A stretch of 64,000 nucleotides of DNA, from the NCBI RefSeq assembly GCF_002115825.1, contig NZ_JFJZ01000026.1:1-64000 (forward strand), in the 5' to 3' direction. The notes beneath the pieces were generated by a model, which saw only the letters and a list, made by a program, of their open reading frames with translations, made no database searches and was not told the DNA's origin. Below are positions 1-8,813 of the stretch, one piece after another; the stretch's first letter is position 1, and every line of letters starts with the position of its first letter. This DNA comes from Thalassospira sp. MCCC 1A01428 (GTDB lineage Bacteria > Pseudomonadota > Alphaproteobacteria > Rhodospirillales > Thalassospiraceae). Both the position numbers and the translations under genes were made by a program.

Positions 1-49
1 TGCCGGGACTAAACACCTAGCTTTGATGCAGCCACAAAGGAGGTTTCAC

Positions 50-949
50 ATGTCTATTATTGAAAAATCGGGAACGTTTGAATTTGCCGGTCGTACGGTA
101 AAGCGGATGGGATACGGTGCCATGCAGTTGGCCGGGCCGGGTGTGTTTGGCCCGCCGCGTGACCCGGAAGGGGCAGAAAAAGTTTTGCATGCGGCCATGG
201 ATGCCGGGATCAACCACATTGATACCAGCGATTTTTACGGTCCCCACATCACCAACCAGATCATTCGCAAGGCGTTGCATCCCTATAACGATGATTTGCT
301 GATCGTGACCAAAATTTCGGCCCGTCGCGATGAAAAGGGCGGCTGGATTCCGGCCTTGTCAGCCGAAGAACTCACCCGGGCAGTCCATGACAATTTGCGC
401 AATCTGGGCCTTGAAACCCTTGATGTGGTCAATTTCCGCAGCATGCACGGCTTGCACGGCCCGGCGGAAGGATCGATTGCCGAGCCGTTTTCGGTGCTGG
501 CAGATTTGAAAAAGCAGGGATTGATCCGGCATTTGGGGCTTAGCAACGTCACGTCCACGCAGATACGCGAAGGGCAGGAAATTACGGATATTGCCTGTGT
601 GCAGAACCAGTACAATCTGGCGCATCGTCATGATGATGCGTTGATTGATGACCTGGCAAAACAGAACATCGCCTATGTGCCGTTTTTCCCGCTGGGCGGA
701 TTTTCACCGCTGCAATCGCAGATTTTGTCCGATATTGCCGCCCGTTTGAATTTGACACCGATGCAGGTTGCCCTTGCCTGGCTGTTGCAGCGCGCGCCCA
801 ATATTTTGCTGATTCCTGGCACATCATCGGTCGCACATTTGCATGAAAACATTGCGGCATCCGCTGTTACCTTGTCGGCCGACGTGGTTGCCGAGCTTGA
901 CGGGGTGTGGGACGCGGCAAAGGATGCCCCGGCAGATGCCGCTCATTAA
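50..949 (+). CDS. aldo/keto reductase
   Basis: A 299-residue NADPH-dependent aldo/keto reductase, a cytoplasmic (alpha/beta)8 barrel. The catalytic Asp and Tyr sit in HIDTSDFYG and the catalytic Lys in IVTKIS. Near the C-terminus, IPGTSS followed by ENIAA is the usual cofactor phosphate-binding region. The position normally holding the catalytic His (LDxxxxH) reads LDVVNFR, so His is replaced by Arg; this is familiar from a YdbC-like AKR subgroup. The start was chosen at the ATG seven bases after a perfect AAGGAGG; an in-frame upstream ATG at 23 has no such site. A strong hairpin with a T-run follows, so it is probably monocistronic. The substrate cannot be told. Confidence 0.9.
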   Translation: MSIIEKSGTFEFAGRTVKRMGYGAMQLAGPGVFGPPRDPEGAEKVLHAAMDAGINHIDTSDFYGPHITNQIIRKALHPYNDDLLIVTKISARRDEKGGWIPALSAEELTRAVHDNLRNLGLETLDVVNFRSMHGLHGPAEGSIAEPFSVLADLKKQGLIRHLGLSNVTSTQIREGQEITDIACVQNQYNLAHRHDDALIDDLAKQNIAYVPFFPLGGFSPLQSQILSDIAARLNLTPMQVALAWLLQRAPNILLIPGTSSVAHLHENIAASAVTLSADVVAELDGVWDAAKDAPADAAH

Positions 950-1003
950 ACGTTGTTTCACAAGGTCGCTGTTTTAAAAATACCTTCTTGTGCAATCAAG
1001 ATC

Positions 1004-1036
1004 GGGGTGGTGCAAATATGCGCCACCCCTTTTTGT
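1004..1036 (+). terminator. rho-independent terminator after the aldo/keto reductase
   Basis: GGGGTGG (1004-1010) pairs with CCACCCC (1023-1029), and the inner TGCA/TGCG extends the stem. Five T residues follow. It separates the aldo/keto reductase from dapB. Confidence 0.85.
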
Positions 1037-1151
1037 TATGTGGCGTGTTTTGTTGTGTTGTGTTTCTGCGCTGTTCCCGCCGTTTCATCGCCTGGCGTGA
1101 TGTGCTAAAGCAGATGGCATATTGACTGAATTTGCCTGCAGGAGGCCAAAA

Positions 1152-1952
1152 ATGAAAATCGGAATCGTCGGTTGTGCTGGACGTATGGGACGGATGCTGG
1201 TGGCGGAAACCGCCAAAACCAGTGGCTGCGAAATTGGCGGGGGCACCGACCTTCCGGGTAGTGCCTTTGTCGGCAAGGATATTGCCCTGGTTGCCGGGCT
1301 GGAAGAATGCGGCATTGCCATTGGCGATGATCCCAAAGCCCTGTTTACCGATGTCGATGCAGTGATTGATTTCACCACCCCGGCCGCAACCCTGAAACAT
1401 GCGGCACTGGCGGCGGAAACCGGAACAGTGCTGGTCATTGGCACCACGGGCCTGTCGGCCGATCAGAAAGCGGAACTGGCAAAAGCGGCCGAAAAGACCG
1501 CAATTGTTTTTGCCCCGAATATGAGTGTCGGTGTTAATCTGGCCTTTGCCCTGGTCGAAAAAGTTGCCGCGATCCTGGATAAGGACACGGCGGATATCGA
1601 AATTGTTGAAATGCACCACAAGCACAAGGTGGATGCGCCGTCCGGCACCGCATTGGGCCTGGGCGAAGCGGCGGCCCGCGGGCGGGGTGTTGCGCTCGAT
1701 GATGTTGCCGTTCGCTCGCGCGATGGGCATACAGGCGCGCGTGAAGACGGGGCGATTGGCTTTGCCACCCTGCGCGGCGGCGATGTGGTGGGGGACCATA
1801 CGGTGGTTTTTGCCTGTGAAGGCGAACGGATTGAAATCACCCACAAGGCATCCTCGCGCGAAGTTTTTGCCAAGGGGGCAATGCGCGCGGCAAAATGGGC
1901 TTTTGGCAAGGACGCCGGGCTTTATTCCATGCAGGATATTTTAGGGCTTTAA
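1152..1952 (+). CDS. dapB: 4-hydroxy-tetrahydrodipicolinate reductase
   Basis: DapB reduces 4-hydroxy-tetrahydrodipicolinate with NAD(P)H in the diaminopimelate/lysine pathway. The product is 266 residues, the normal size. Visible features are the N-terminal nucleotide-binding GCAGRMG within the first 15 residues, IGTTG in the middle, and the family signature MHHKHKVDAPSGTA, which carries the catalytic His and Lys. The ATG at 1152 was chosen because AGGAGG lies at 1140-1145; a longer TTG reading from 1122 would run through that site. A 12-bp inverted repeat follows the gene. Confidence 0.97.
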   Translation: MKIGIVGCAGRMGRMLVAETAKTSGCEIGGGTDLPGSAFVGKDIALVAGLEECGIAIGDDPKALFTDVDAVIDFTTPAATLKHAALAAETGTVLVIGTTGLSADQKAELAKAAEKTAIVFAPNMSVGVNLAFALVEKVAAILDKDTADIEIVEMHHKHKVDAPSGTALGLGEAAARGRGVALDDVAVRSRDGHTGAREDGAIGFATLRGGDVVGDHTVVFACEGERIEITHKASSREVFAKGAMRAAKWAFGKDAGLYSMQDILGL

Positions 1953-1984
1953 GCTGCGCTGACAAAACCGGCACATGCGTAATA

Positions 1985-2019
1985 CCAATTGTCGATGAGA
2001 AGAACTTATCGACAATTGG
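1985..2019. repeat. 12-bp inverted repeat downstream of dapB
   Basis: CCAATTGTCGAT (1985-1996) and ATCGACAATTGG (2008-2019) are perfect inverted copies around an 11-nt loop. No T-run follows, so it is either a weak terminator for dapB or a copy of a dispersed palindromic repeat. Confidence 0.6.
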
Positions 2020-2150
2020 ATCGGCGCGACGGTGCTGCGCGGCCAGTGCCGCGACAGGCAAGGGCTTCGTCGCGCCCGCCCGCCCGCCGGTTAAGCGGCT
2101 TCTTGATCGGTTTCGATCAGCAGGCTTTGGTATAAGGCAGTGGATTTATT

Positions 2151-2183
2151 GCGGGGATGCAATATATGCAGCCCCGCTTTTGT
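2151..2183 (+). terminator. hairpin terminator between dapB and the binding-protein gene
   Basis: GCGGGG (2151-2156) pairs with CCCCGC (2172-2177), with TGCA/TGCA inside, followed by TTTTGTTT on the + strand. It abuts the stop codon of the convergent gene, so it may serve both. Confidence 0.7.
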
Positions 2184-2984
2184 TTAGCGGCTGGCGCATC
2201 CGGCTTCGTTATTGCATTCCAGCCGGTTGAGTTCCTGATTGAATATCTCGCGTAAATTGGCACCGGCAGGCGTTTTGTGAAAGGCAACATAAAGCCCCTT
2301 GTTGGCAAGCGGGGTTGGGTGAAACCGGAAAGAATTAACAACCTGTGCAAACTCCTGGTATGTGCCAAGCAGATGCTCCATCACCAGTTTGTCCATAACG
2401 GCGACATCAATTCTGTTGGTACGTAATAATCGCAACAGGGTTAAATCATCATTGGTTTCAACAGTGCGCAGCTTGCCGCTGGCAACCAGTTCGTCAAAAA
2501 GCGGTGTGTTGGTGTATCCGGCAACCACACCAATTGCCATCCCCTGTAAATCGGCCAGGGTTTTCCAGTCAAACAGCTGGTTATGAAAAACCACAAATCC
2601 CATTGGGCTATAGCTGATCGGGGCGGAAAGCAGCATTTCGTCGAAACCTTCACGGTCCTTGTAAACCGGAAAAATGCCATCGATATCGCGGGTGGTGCGA
2701 AAGGTTTGCAGCGCGCGCCGCCACGGCAAAACCGACAAATGGATGGTCATGTTGGCATTGGCAAATACGGTTCGGACCGTCGCACTGCTAAGGCCATAGT
2801 CCGATAATTCCTCGCCTGAATAAGGCGGCCATTCGGTCGTGACCATTTCCAGATCACGGGGGGCCGCTATTGTTGGCAAAGCAGGGTCGGAATTGCTTGT
2901 CTGAGCCTGTAAAGGTAAGGACAGTATCAGGAAAAAAGAAGATAAAATGATGAAATGAAAATTTATTGCCCGGAATTTTTCCAA
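2184..2984 (-). CDS. periplasmic solute-binding protein (family 3 type)
   Basis: A secreted binding protein of about 266 residues resembling the family 3 (amino-acid type) SBPs. A hydrophobic segment rich in I, L and F ending LPLQAQ is a signal peptide. The mature part opens with LEMVTTEWPPYSGEEL, typical of these proteins, and later has GMAIGVVAGY and IDVAVMDK, the usual lobe-closing region. The start is uncertain: a GTG at 3107 gives 307 residues with an odd basic leader, while a TTG at 2984 places the signal peptide at the N-terminus and was preferred. No permease or ATPase gene lies next to it, so it may be an orphan or a sensory binding protein. Confidence 0.75.
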   Translation of the reverse strand: MEKFRAINFHFIILSSFFLILSLPLQAQTSNSDPALPTIAAPRDLEMVTTEWPPYSGEELSDYGLSSATVRTVFANANMTIHLSVLPWRRALQTFRTTRDIDGIFPVYKDREGFDEMLLSAPISYSPMGFVVFHNQLFDWKTLADLQGMAIGVVAGYTNTPLFDELVASGKLRTVETNDDLTLLRLLRTNRIDVAVMDKLVMEHLLGTYQEFAQVVNSFRFHPTPLANKGLYVAFHKTPAGANLREIFNQELNRLECNNEAGCASR

Positions 2985-3215
2985 AATACCCGGTTTTTGT
3001 CCGGATTTTTGTCTGATTTTTGGGAAAAAATTATTCCGCACATCTCCTGCGACATTTATTCGCCGTGGTCTGGAAGACAGTATTTCCAGTTGCGGAAAAA
3101 GCCTCACGTACCCGTTTTCCCCATTCCTGCACGTGTGAAATCAGCTTCATAATCGTATCAATATTGTCAGAGATAGAAAGAGTTTTAAATTTTTGTCTGT
3201 TTTCTGTGGTTAATG

Positions 3216-3255
3216 ATCAACGGCCCCGGCGAAGAATGTCGCCGGGGCCGTTGAT
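3216..3255. terminator. strong hairpin downstream of polA
   Basis: A perfect 16-bp stem (3216-3231 with 3240-3255, core CAACGGCCCCGGCG) surrounds an 8-nt loop. It lies just beyond the polA stop and is probably its transcription terminator, although the T-run is weak. Confidence 0.8.
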
Positions 3256-3312
3256 TTTCAGATAAAATATCAGATGCGAATGACCACAGGCTGGTGACCC
3301 GTTGTTGCGTGG

Positions 3313-6153
3313 TCAGTGCGCATCTGCCCAACTGTTGCCAATGCCCGCATCCGCAATCAGCGGCACACTTAAGTGGGCGGCATTTTCCATCACATCGCGG
3401 ATGACTTTGACGGCCTTTTCGGCCTCGTCTTCCGGGGCTTCAAAGATCAGTTCATCGTGGACCTGCAAGAGCATGCGGGTTTTTAACCCGGCATCGACCA
3501 GGGCATCGGGTACGACAATCATGGCGCGTTTGATGATGTCGGCGGCACCGCCCTGAATCGGGGCGTTAATGGCCGCACGTTCGCCAAAGCTGCGGCGCAT
3601 GCCGTTTTTATCATTAATGCCATTGATGTAAATTTTCCGACCAAACAGGGTGCGGACCATGCCGTGGGTTTTGGCAAAATCCTTGGCCCGTTCCATATAA
3701 TCGCGGATGCCGGGGTAAATTTCAAAATAGGCTTCGATAAAGGCTTTGGCTTCTTTTTGGGGAATGCCCAGCTGGTTTGCCAACCCAAAGGCGGAAATGC
3801 CGTAAATGATACCAAAGTTAATCGCCTTGGCCTTGCGCCGCACCATCGGGTCCATGCCTTCAATCGGCACGCCAAATACCTTGGACGCGGTGGAGGCGTG
3901 AATATCCTCGCCATTTTTAAAGGCGGTGCGCAGGGCATCGATTTCGGCAACATGGGCCAGCAGGCGCAGTTCGATTTGCGAATAGTCGGCAGATATCAGC
4001 TTGCAGCCCTTATCGGCGATAAAGGCGGTGCGAATCTTGCGGCCTTCCTCGCTTCTGATCGGGATGTTTTGCAGGTTGGGCTCGTTCGATGACAAACGGC
4101 CGGTATTGACGTTGGTTTGGCCATAGCTGGTGTGAACCCGCCCGGTTTGCGGGTTGATATGGGTTGCCAGCGCGTCGGTATAGGTGCTTTTCAGTTTGGA
4201 AAGCTGGCGCCAGTCCAAAATGCGGGCTGGCAGGTCGTGGCCCTGTGCCGCGAGGCCTTCAAGCACATCGGCCCCGGTTTGCCATGCGCCGGTTTTGGTT
4301 TTTTTGCCGCCCGACAGGCTCATCTTTTCAAACAGGATTTCACCCAGTTGCTTGGGGCTGCCCAGATTGAAAGGTTCGCCTGCCATTTCGTGAATGGTTT
4401 TTTCCAGAACGGCCATGCGGGTGGCGAAATCGGATGACAAATGACGCAAAATATCAGCATCGACCTTAACGCCAATGCCTTCCATTTTCGCCAGAACCGG
4501 CACCAACGGGCGATCCAGCGTTTCATAAACGCTGGCCATATGTTCCTGCGCGATGCGGGGTTTTAACAACCGGTGCAAACGCAAGGTAATGTCGGCATCC
4601 TCGGCGGCGTAATCGAGCGCCTTGTCTAACGGCACCTGATCAAAGGTGATTTGCTTTTTGCCCGACCCGGCAACGTCGGCAAATTTGATGGTTTTATAAT
4701 CCAGATGCAAATCGGCCAATTCGTCCATGCCATGCCCATGGCTGGTGCCATCAAGCACATAAGACAGCACCATGGTGTCATCAATCGGCGCAACATCAAT
4801 GCCATAGCGGGCAAAAATGATTTTGTCGTATTTGATGTTCTGGCCGACTTTTAGAACGCCACGATCTTCAAGCAGCGGTTTTAAAAGCTCGATCGCGCGT
4901 TTAAGCGGGATCTGTTTGGGAATTTCCTTGGCCGGAGTATCGTCTTTGGTATCTGCCGGGTTGCTGTCAAAGTCAAAGCCGCCCTGTGCTGTGCTGCTAT
5001 CGCTGGCCGCGTTTTCTTCGTCAATAAGGCCATGGCCCAGCGGGATATAGCAGGCTTCACCCGGCTTGACCGAAATGGAGATACCAACCAGTTTGGCCTG
5101 ATGGGCATTAAGCGATGTGGTTTCAGTATCAACCGCCAGCGTGCCTTCATAATCGGCCTGTGCGATCCAGTGTTTCAGGCGGTCTTCGTCCTGCACCAGT
5201 TCGTATTGGGCCTTGGTCACGCTGACATCATTGACACCGGTGCCCGCCTCGGTCAGGCCATTGGCATCGATGCTACCGCCATATTTGGCCTTTACCTTGG
5301 ACGCCAGCGATTTAAAGCCATGGGTGGCAATGAAAGCCAGCAACACATCGGGGTCCGGCTCCAGCAGGTCAAAATCATCGACCGGGTGGGTCACCGGAAC
5401 ATCGGTTTTAAGGCGTACCAGATCGCGCGAAATACGGGCCAGATCGGCATTTTCAATCAGCTTTTCGCGACGCTTGGGCTGTTTGATTTCGCCCGCCCGT
5501 TCCAGCAGGCTATCAAGGTCGCCATATTCATCTATCAATTGTGCGGCGGTTTTAATGCCAATGCCGGGCACGCCGGGCACGTTATCAACGGCATCACCGG
5601 CAAGTGCCTGAACATCAATTACCTTGTTTGGCGCGACGCCAAATTTTTCCATGACCTCGGCTGCACGAATGGTGCGGTTTTTCATCGCATCAAACATTTC
5701 GACGCGGTCAGTGACCAGTTGCATCAAATCTTTATCGGACGACACAATGATCACATCTGCGCCCTGTTCGGCCGCCTGTCGGGCATAGGTGGCGATCAGA
5801 TCGTCGGCTTCATAGCCTTCAAGTTCGATGGATGGCAGGTTAAACGCCCGCACGGCATCGCGGATCAGGCCGAACTGTGGCACAAGTTCTTCGGGGGGCG
5901 GCGGGCGGTGCGCCTTGTAAGCCGGATAAAAATCGTTGCGAAACGTTTTGCCCTTGGTATCAAAAATAACCGCCATATGATCAGGTCGGGTATCTTCGCG
6001 CAGTTTCATCAGCATGGTGCAAAAGCCATAAACGGCATTAACGGGGGTTCCGTCCGGGCTGTTCATGGGCGGCAAGGCGTGAAACGCGCGAAAAATAAAG
6101 CCGGAGCCGTCAACCAGGACGACGCGGCGGGGGGGCTGGGCAGAATCGGTCAT
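3313..6153 (-). CDS. polA: DNA polymerase I
   Basis: DNA polymerase I of 946 residues, used in repair and Okazaki-fragment processing. The N-terminal third is the 5'-3' nuclease (VDGSGFIFRAFHA, then VSSDKDLMQL and a helix-hairpin-helix stretch GVPGIGIKTAAQL). The middle proofreading domain keeps its acidic residues (DTETTSL, GQNIKYD, YAAEDADITLRL), so 3'-5' exonuclease activity should be intact, unlike in Taq. The polymerase domain carries motif A DYSQIELRLLAH, motif B RRKAKAINFGIIYG and motif C QVHDELIFE. The start was set at the ATG giving MTDSAQPP; the open frame continues 96 codons upstream without recognisable protein sequence. A strong hairpin follows. Confidence 0.97.
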   Translation of the reverse strand: MTDSAQPPRRVVLVDGSGFIFRAFHALPPMNSPDGTPVNAVYGFCTMLMKLREDTRPDHMAVIFDTKGKTFRNDFYPAYKAHRPPPPEELVPQFGLIRDAVRAFNLPSIELEGYEADDLIATYARQAAEQGADVIIVSSDKDLMQLVTDRVEMFDAMKNRTIRAAEVMEKFGVAPNKVIDVQALAGDAVDNVPGVPGIGIKTAAQLIDEYGDLDSLLERAGEIKQPKRREKLIENADLARISRDLVRLKTDVPVTHPVDDFDLLEPDPDVLLAFIATHGFKSLASKVKAKYGGSIDANGLTEAGTGVNDVSVTKAQYELVQDEDRLKHWIAQADYEGTLAVDTETTSLNAHQAKLVGISISVKPGEACYIPLGHGLIDEENAASDSSTAQGGFDFDSNPADTKDDTPAKEIPKQIPLKRAIELLKPLLEDRGVLKVGQNIKYDKIIFARYGIDVAPIDDTMVLSYVLDGTSHGHGMDELADLHLDYKTIKFADVAGSGKKQITFDQVPLDKALDYAAEDADITLRLHRLLKPRIAQEHMASVYETLDRPLVPVLAKMEGIGVKVDADILRHLSSDFATRMAVLEKTIHEMAGEPFNLGSPKQLGEILFEKMSLSGGKKTKTGAWQTGADVLEGLAAQGHDLPARILDWRQLSKLKSTYTDALATHINPQTGRVHTSYGQTNVNTGRLSSNEPNLQNIPIRSEEGRKIRTAFIADKGCKLISADYSQIELRLLAHVAEIDALRTAFKNGEDIHASTASKVFGVPIEGMDPMVRRKAKAINFGIIYGISAFGLANQLGIPQKEAKAFIEAYFEIYPGIRDYMERAKDFAKTHGMVRTLFGRKIYINGINDKNGMRRSFGERAAINAPIQGGAADIIKRAMIVVPDALVDAGLKTRMLLQVHDELIFEAPEDEAEKAVKVIRDVMENAAHLSVPLIADAGIGNSWADAH

Positions 6154-6447
6154 ACGATGGATGCTCGTTTTTCTCGATGAATTGGGTGGCCCGCAGAATG
6201 CCGTATAAGGCGGGCGAAGTCGAGTAGGGTGACAGCGAATTATCCAACTCGGCGCTTTGTGCTGACAATATCGGGTCAGGCTTGTTATGTTTTGCGGTGT
6301 CGCATCTTTATAATGCATGGCAGGGATTTGGCGTAAGTGATCAGGCGCGCGGAAAAGCCGGTTAACCGGCGCGGCGAAAAGCCGGTTTACCAACCGTTCG
6401 GCAAGGGTGTCGAGGCGGCTGGCCTTTCGCGTGAGCTTCACGACGGC

Positions 6448-7155
6448 ATGAAACTGGAAAATCGGCGCAAAAACAGCAAAAAAGCAGCAAAGGCCAATCG
6501 GAAAGAACAGGCAAAAGCCAGACGCGCCAGCGGGGACAGCTGGTTATCACGCGGAACATTGTTGCGCGCATTGTTAACCCTTGTTCTTTTTGGTGGCGCC
6601 CTGCACGGGCTGTTTGTCGCTTTTGGTATTTATGATCGCAACCAGAGCCTTTCAAATGGTGAACAGTTTGTGTTGCTGATTAAATTGCTGGTCTTTGTCA
6701 CGCTGATGCATCTGTTTTACCTGATGCTGATGCATTACCACCCGATCCGCCACAAGGTGCGGGGCCTGTTTTTTATGGCGCTGGCGCCGGTGGCCGCGAT
6801 TTGTATTTTCATGATCTATGGCGGGGCGGGCATGTTTGGCAGCTTCCTGCCCATTCTTCAGTTTCTAACCCTGACAATCGGGGTGGGCGGGTTCATCTTG
6901 TATGTCGTTATCTATACCTGGTTGTCGGGAAAATCTGTGCGACGACGACGTGAACGCGAAGGGTCCGATGGGGGCTGGCCTGATCCGGGCCGGGGGGCCG
7001 GTATCGGCAAGGCAACCGGTTCCCGCGCTGGCGGCCCCGGACCAAACCGCAACGGTAAAAATGATGGTCCCGGCGGGGCAGCTGCCAGGTCCGGTCTTTC
7101 TGATGTCCGGCCAGTTGGCCCGGTCCCGCGGCGGTCTGCGCCCAACCGGGTATAA
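6448..7155 (+). CDS. four-helix integral membrane protein of unknown function
   Basis: I do not recognise a family. The protein has a very basic N-terminus (about 35 residues rich in K, R, N and A). Four hydrophobic helices follow, at roughly residues 35-57, 70-93, 107-130 and 133-157. The C-terminal tail of about 70 residues is rich in Gly, Arg and Pro and looks disordered. Start choice is uncertain: the frame is open from 6337, but the upstream part lies in repeated GCCGG sequence and reads poorly. The tail's composition is unlike the rest, and the +1 frame reads more normally from about 6950, so a frameshift or sequencing error in the 3' part is possible. It is divergent from polA. Confidence 0.55.
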   Translation: MKLENRRKNSKKAAKANRKEQAKARRASGDSWLSRGTLLRALLTLVLFGGALHGLFVAFGIYDRNQSLSNGEQFVLLIKLLVFVTLMHLFYLMLMHYHPIRHKVRGLFFMALAPVAAICIFMIYGGAGMFGSFLPILQFLTLTIGVGGFILYVVIYTWLSGKSVRRRREREGSDGGWPDPGRGAGIGKATGSRAGGPGPNRNGKNDGPGGAAARSGLSDVRPVGPVPRRSAPNRV

Positions 7156-7500
7156 TATCGGGCCGCCTGTTTATTATGGCGAACCGGCGAATGTTGTCTG
7201 CCGCGTGGCATCGATGGCAGCGCGAAAAATTACACCGGGCAGCCGATCGTCTGGTAAAGACAAGGCATTACCGCACAGGTGTTGTTCTGCGGTTTCGACA
7301 GCAGAGTTTTTACCGGCGAGGGGATGTCGAAATACCGGTGTTACCGGGTGCTGGCGTAGGAATTTCTCGGATTATTTCATTCATTCATACCGGTTGGTAT
7401 TCTTTAACGCTTTGATATAATTTATAATAATCCGGGAATTGGCGTTTTTCTACCGGCCGCAAAAAAAGGTGACGGGGGTACTGGAACGGGGGTGTTCGAT
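7156..7500. other. intergenic stretch with overlapping short open frames
   Basis: About 345 bases between the membrane protein and folC. Two frames stay open on the + strand: one running through the membrane-protein tail to 7420, and a 79-codon frame from an ATG at 7176 with a basic N-terminal helix (HRWQREKLHRAADRLV). Neither has a clear ribosome-binding site or a recognisable family, so I do not call a gene. The last 80 bases contain short direct repeats of ACGGGGG and no obvious hairpin. Confidence 0.3.
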
Positions 7501-8811
7501 CTAGGAATGGTCTGCCAGCACGTGACCGGCAAGGTAGAGGGACCCTAAAATCAGAACCCGTTTGATATTGTGGTTTTTGTTTCGCAATGCCAATAAACCG
7601 GTTTGGACACCCTCTGTGGCGACGGCGGCAATGCCAAGATCTTCGGCTGCTTTGGCAACATCCGCCGCACTGTGCGACTGATGTTCATCACCGGGAATAA
7701 GCACCCCTGCCAGACCATCAACATATTTGGCGATAGGGCTTAAAAAGGCTGTGAGATCACGGTTGCTCAGCATACCGGCAATGACAACAGTTTGGCCATC
7801 AATAGGGTTGCGTGACAGCCAGTCGGCGATTACCGCAGCAGCGGCGACATTATGGCCGCCATCTACAACCAGTTCGGCACCTTCGGGCAGGATGCGAAAC
7901 ATCGGGCCTTTGCGCAGCCGTTGCAGGCGGGCGGGCCACACGGCATTTTTCAAACCACGGGAAATCGTTTCGAAGTCGATATTATCCTGGCCATCCGGTG
8001 CAACGCCGGCGTTTCGCGCAGCAACCGTCGCGACCATGGCATTGGTATATTGGTGGCGACCGGGCAATGCCGGGGCTGGTAAATGCACAGCTTCGCCGTC
8101 AATATGAATATCAAACCCGTCGTCGTCTTCTGCGGTGATGGCAAAATTGGTAATTAACGGTGTGCCAACCTTGCCGGCATGGCGGGTTAGCACATCAAAC
8201 GCCGGTAAAACCTGGGGGCCAACCACACAGGGCGCACCCGGTTTCATGATCCCGGCTTTTTGGAAGGCAATTTTTTCGACCGTGTCACCCAGAAACGCCT
8301 GATGATCGATTGAAACAGGGGTAATCACGCACAGGGCAGGGTTGGGTAAAATGTTGGTGGCATCAAAGCGGCCACCAAGACCTGTTTCGAGCAAAAGCAC
8401 GTCGGCATCGACTCGCGAATATGCCAAAAAGGCGGCTGCCTGGGTGATTTCGAAATAGGTGATCTGCGCCCCGCCATTGATGGTTTCGACTTCTTCAAGA
8501 AGATCACACAGATCGGTTTCGGAAATCTGTTTGCCTGCCAGCACAATGCGTTCGTGAAAGGTCACAAGATGCGGCGAGGTCGAGGTGTGAACCCGCAGAC
8601 CTGCCGCCTCGTAAATAGCGCGCAGATAGGCAAGGGTTGATCCCTTGCCATTTGTCCCCGCGATATGGATAACCGGCGGAAGTTTCAGGTGTGGATCGCC
8701 GAGTTTTTGCAACAGCGTTGCAATTCGCCCCAGGGATAAATCAATTATCTTTGGGTGAAGCATGCCAAGACGGTTTAAAATGGCGTTGCTTCGCGATGTT
8801 GACACCTGCAT
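7501..8811 (-). CDS. folC: bifunctional dihydrofolate synthase / folylpolyglutamate synthase
   Basis: FolC (436 residues) adds glutamate to dihydropteroate and to folates, using ATP, in the cytoplasm. The P-loop HIAGTNGKGST is near residue 50, followed by the Mur-ligase-like TSTSPHLVTFHERI. LLLETGLGGRFDATN and the ITPVSIDHQAFLG motif mark the central ATPase domain. VDGGHN and the end of the protein fit the C-terminal ligase domain. It starts two bases after the accD stop, so it is co-translated with accD in the trpB-trpA-accD-folC block. Confidence 0.96.
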   Translation of the reverse strand: MQVSTSRSNAILNRLGMLHPKIIDLSLGRIATLLQKLGDPHLKLPPVIHIAGTNGKGSTLAYLRAIYEAAGLRVHTSTSPHLVTFHERIVLAGKQISETDLCDLLEEVETINGGAQITYFEITQAAAFLAYSRVDADVLLLETGLGGRFDATNILPNPALCVITPVSIDHQAFLGDTVEKIAFQKAGIMKPGAPCVVGPQVLPAFDVLTRHAGKVGTPLITNFAITAEDDDGFDIHIDGEAVHLPAPALPGRHQYTNAMVATVAARNAGVAPDGQDNIDFETISRGLKNAVWPARLQRLRKGPMFRILPEGAELVVDGGHNVAAAAVIADWLSRNPIDGQTVVIAGMLSNRDLTAFLSPIAKYVDGLAGVLIPGDEHQSHSAADVAKAAEDLGIAAVATEGVQTGLLALRNKNHNIKRVLILGSLYLAGHVLADHS

Positions 8812-8813
8812 GG

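Noticed and set aside
5032..6180. A 382-codon open frame on the + strand
   Set aside because: It is entirely antisense to polA, has no ribosome-binding site, and its residue mix reflects the complementary codons.
6352..6395. Repeated AAAAGCCGGTT segments near the start of the membrane-protein frame as a regulatory array
   Set aside because: Only two imperfect copies are present, and GCCGGTTAACCGGC also appears at about 61936. It is more likely a common short palindrome than a specific site.
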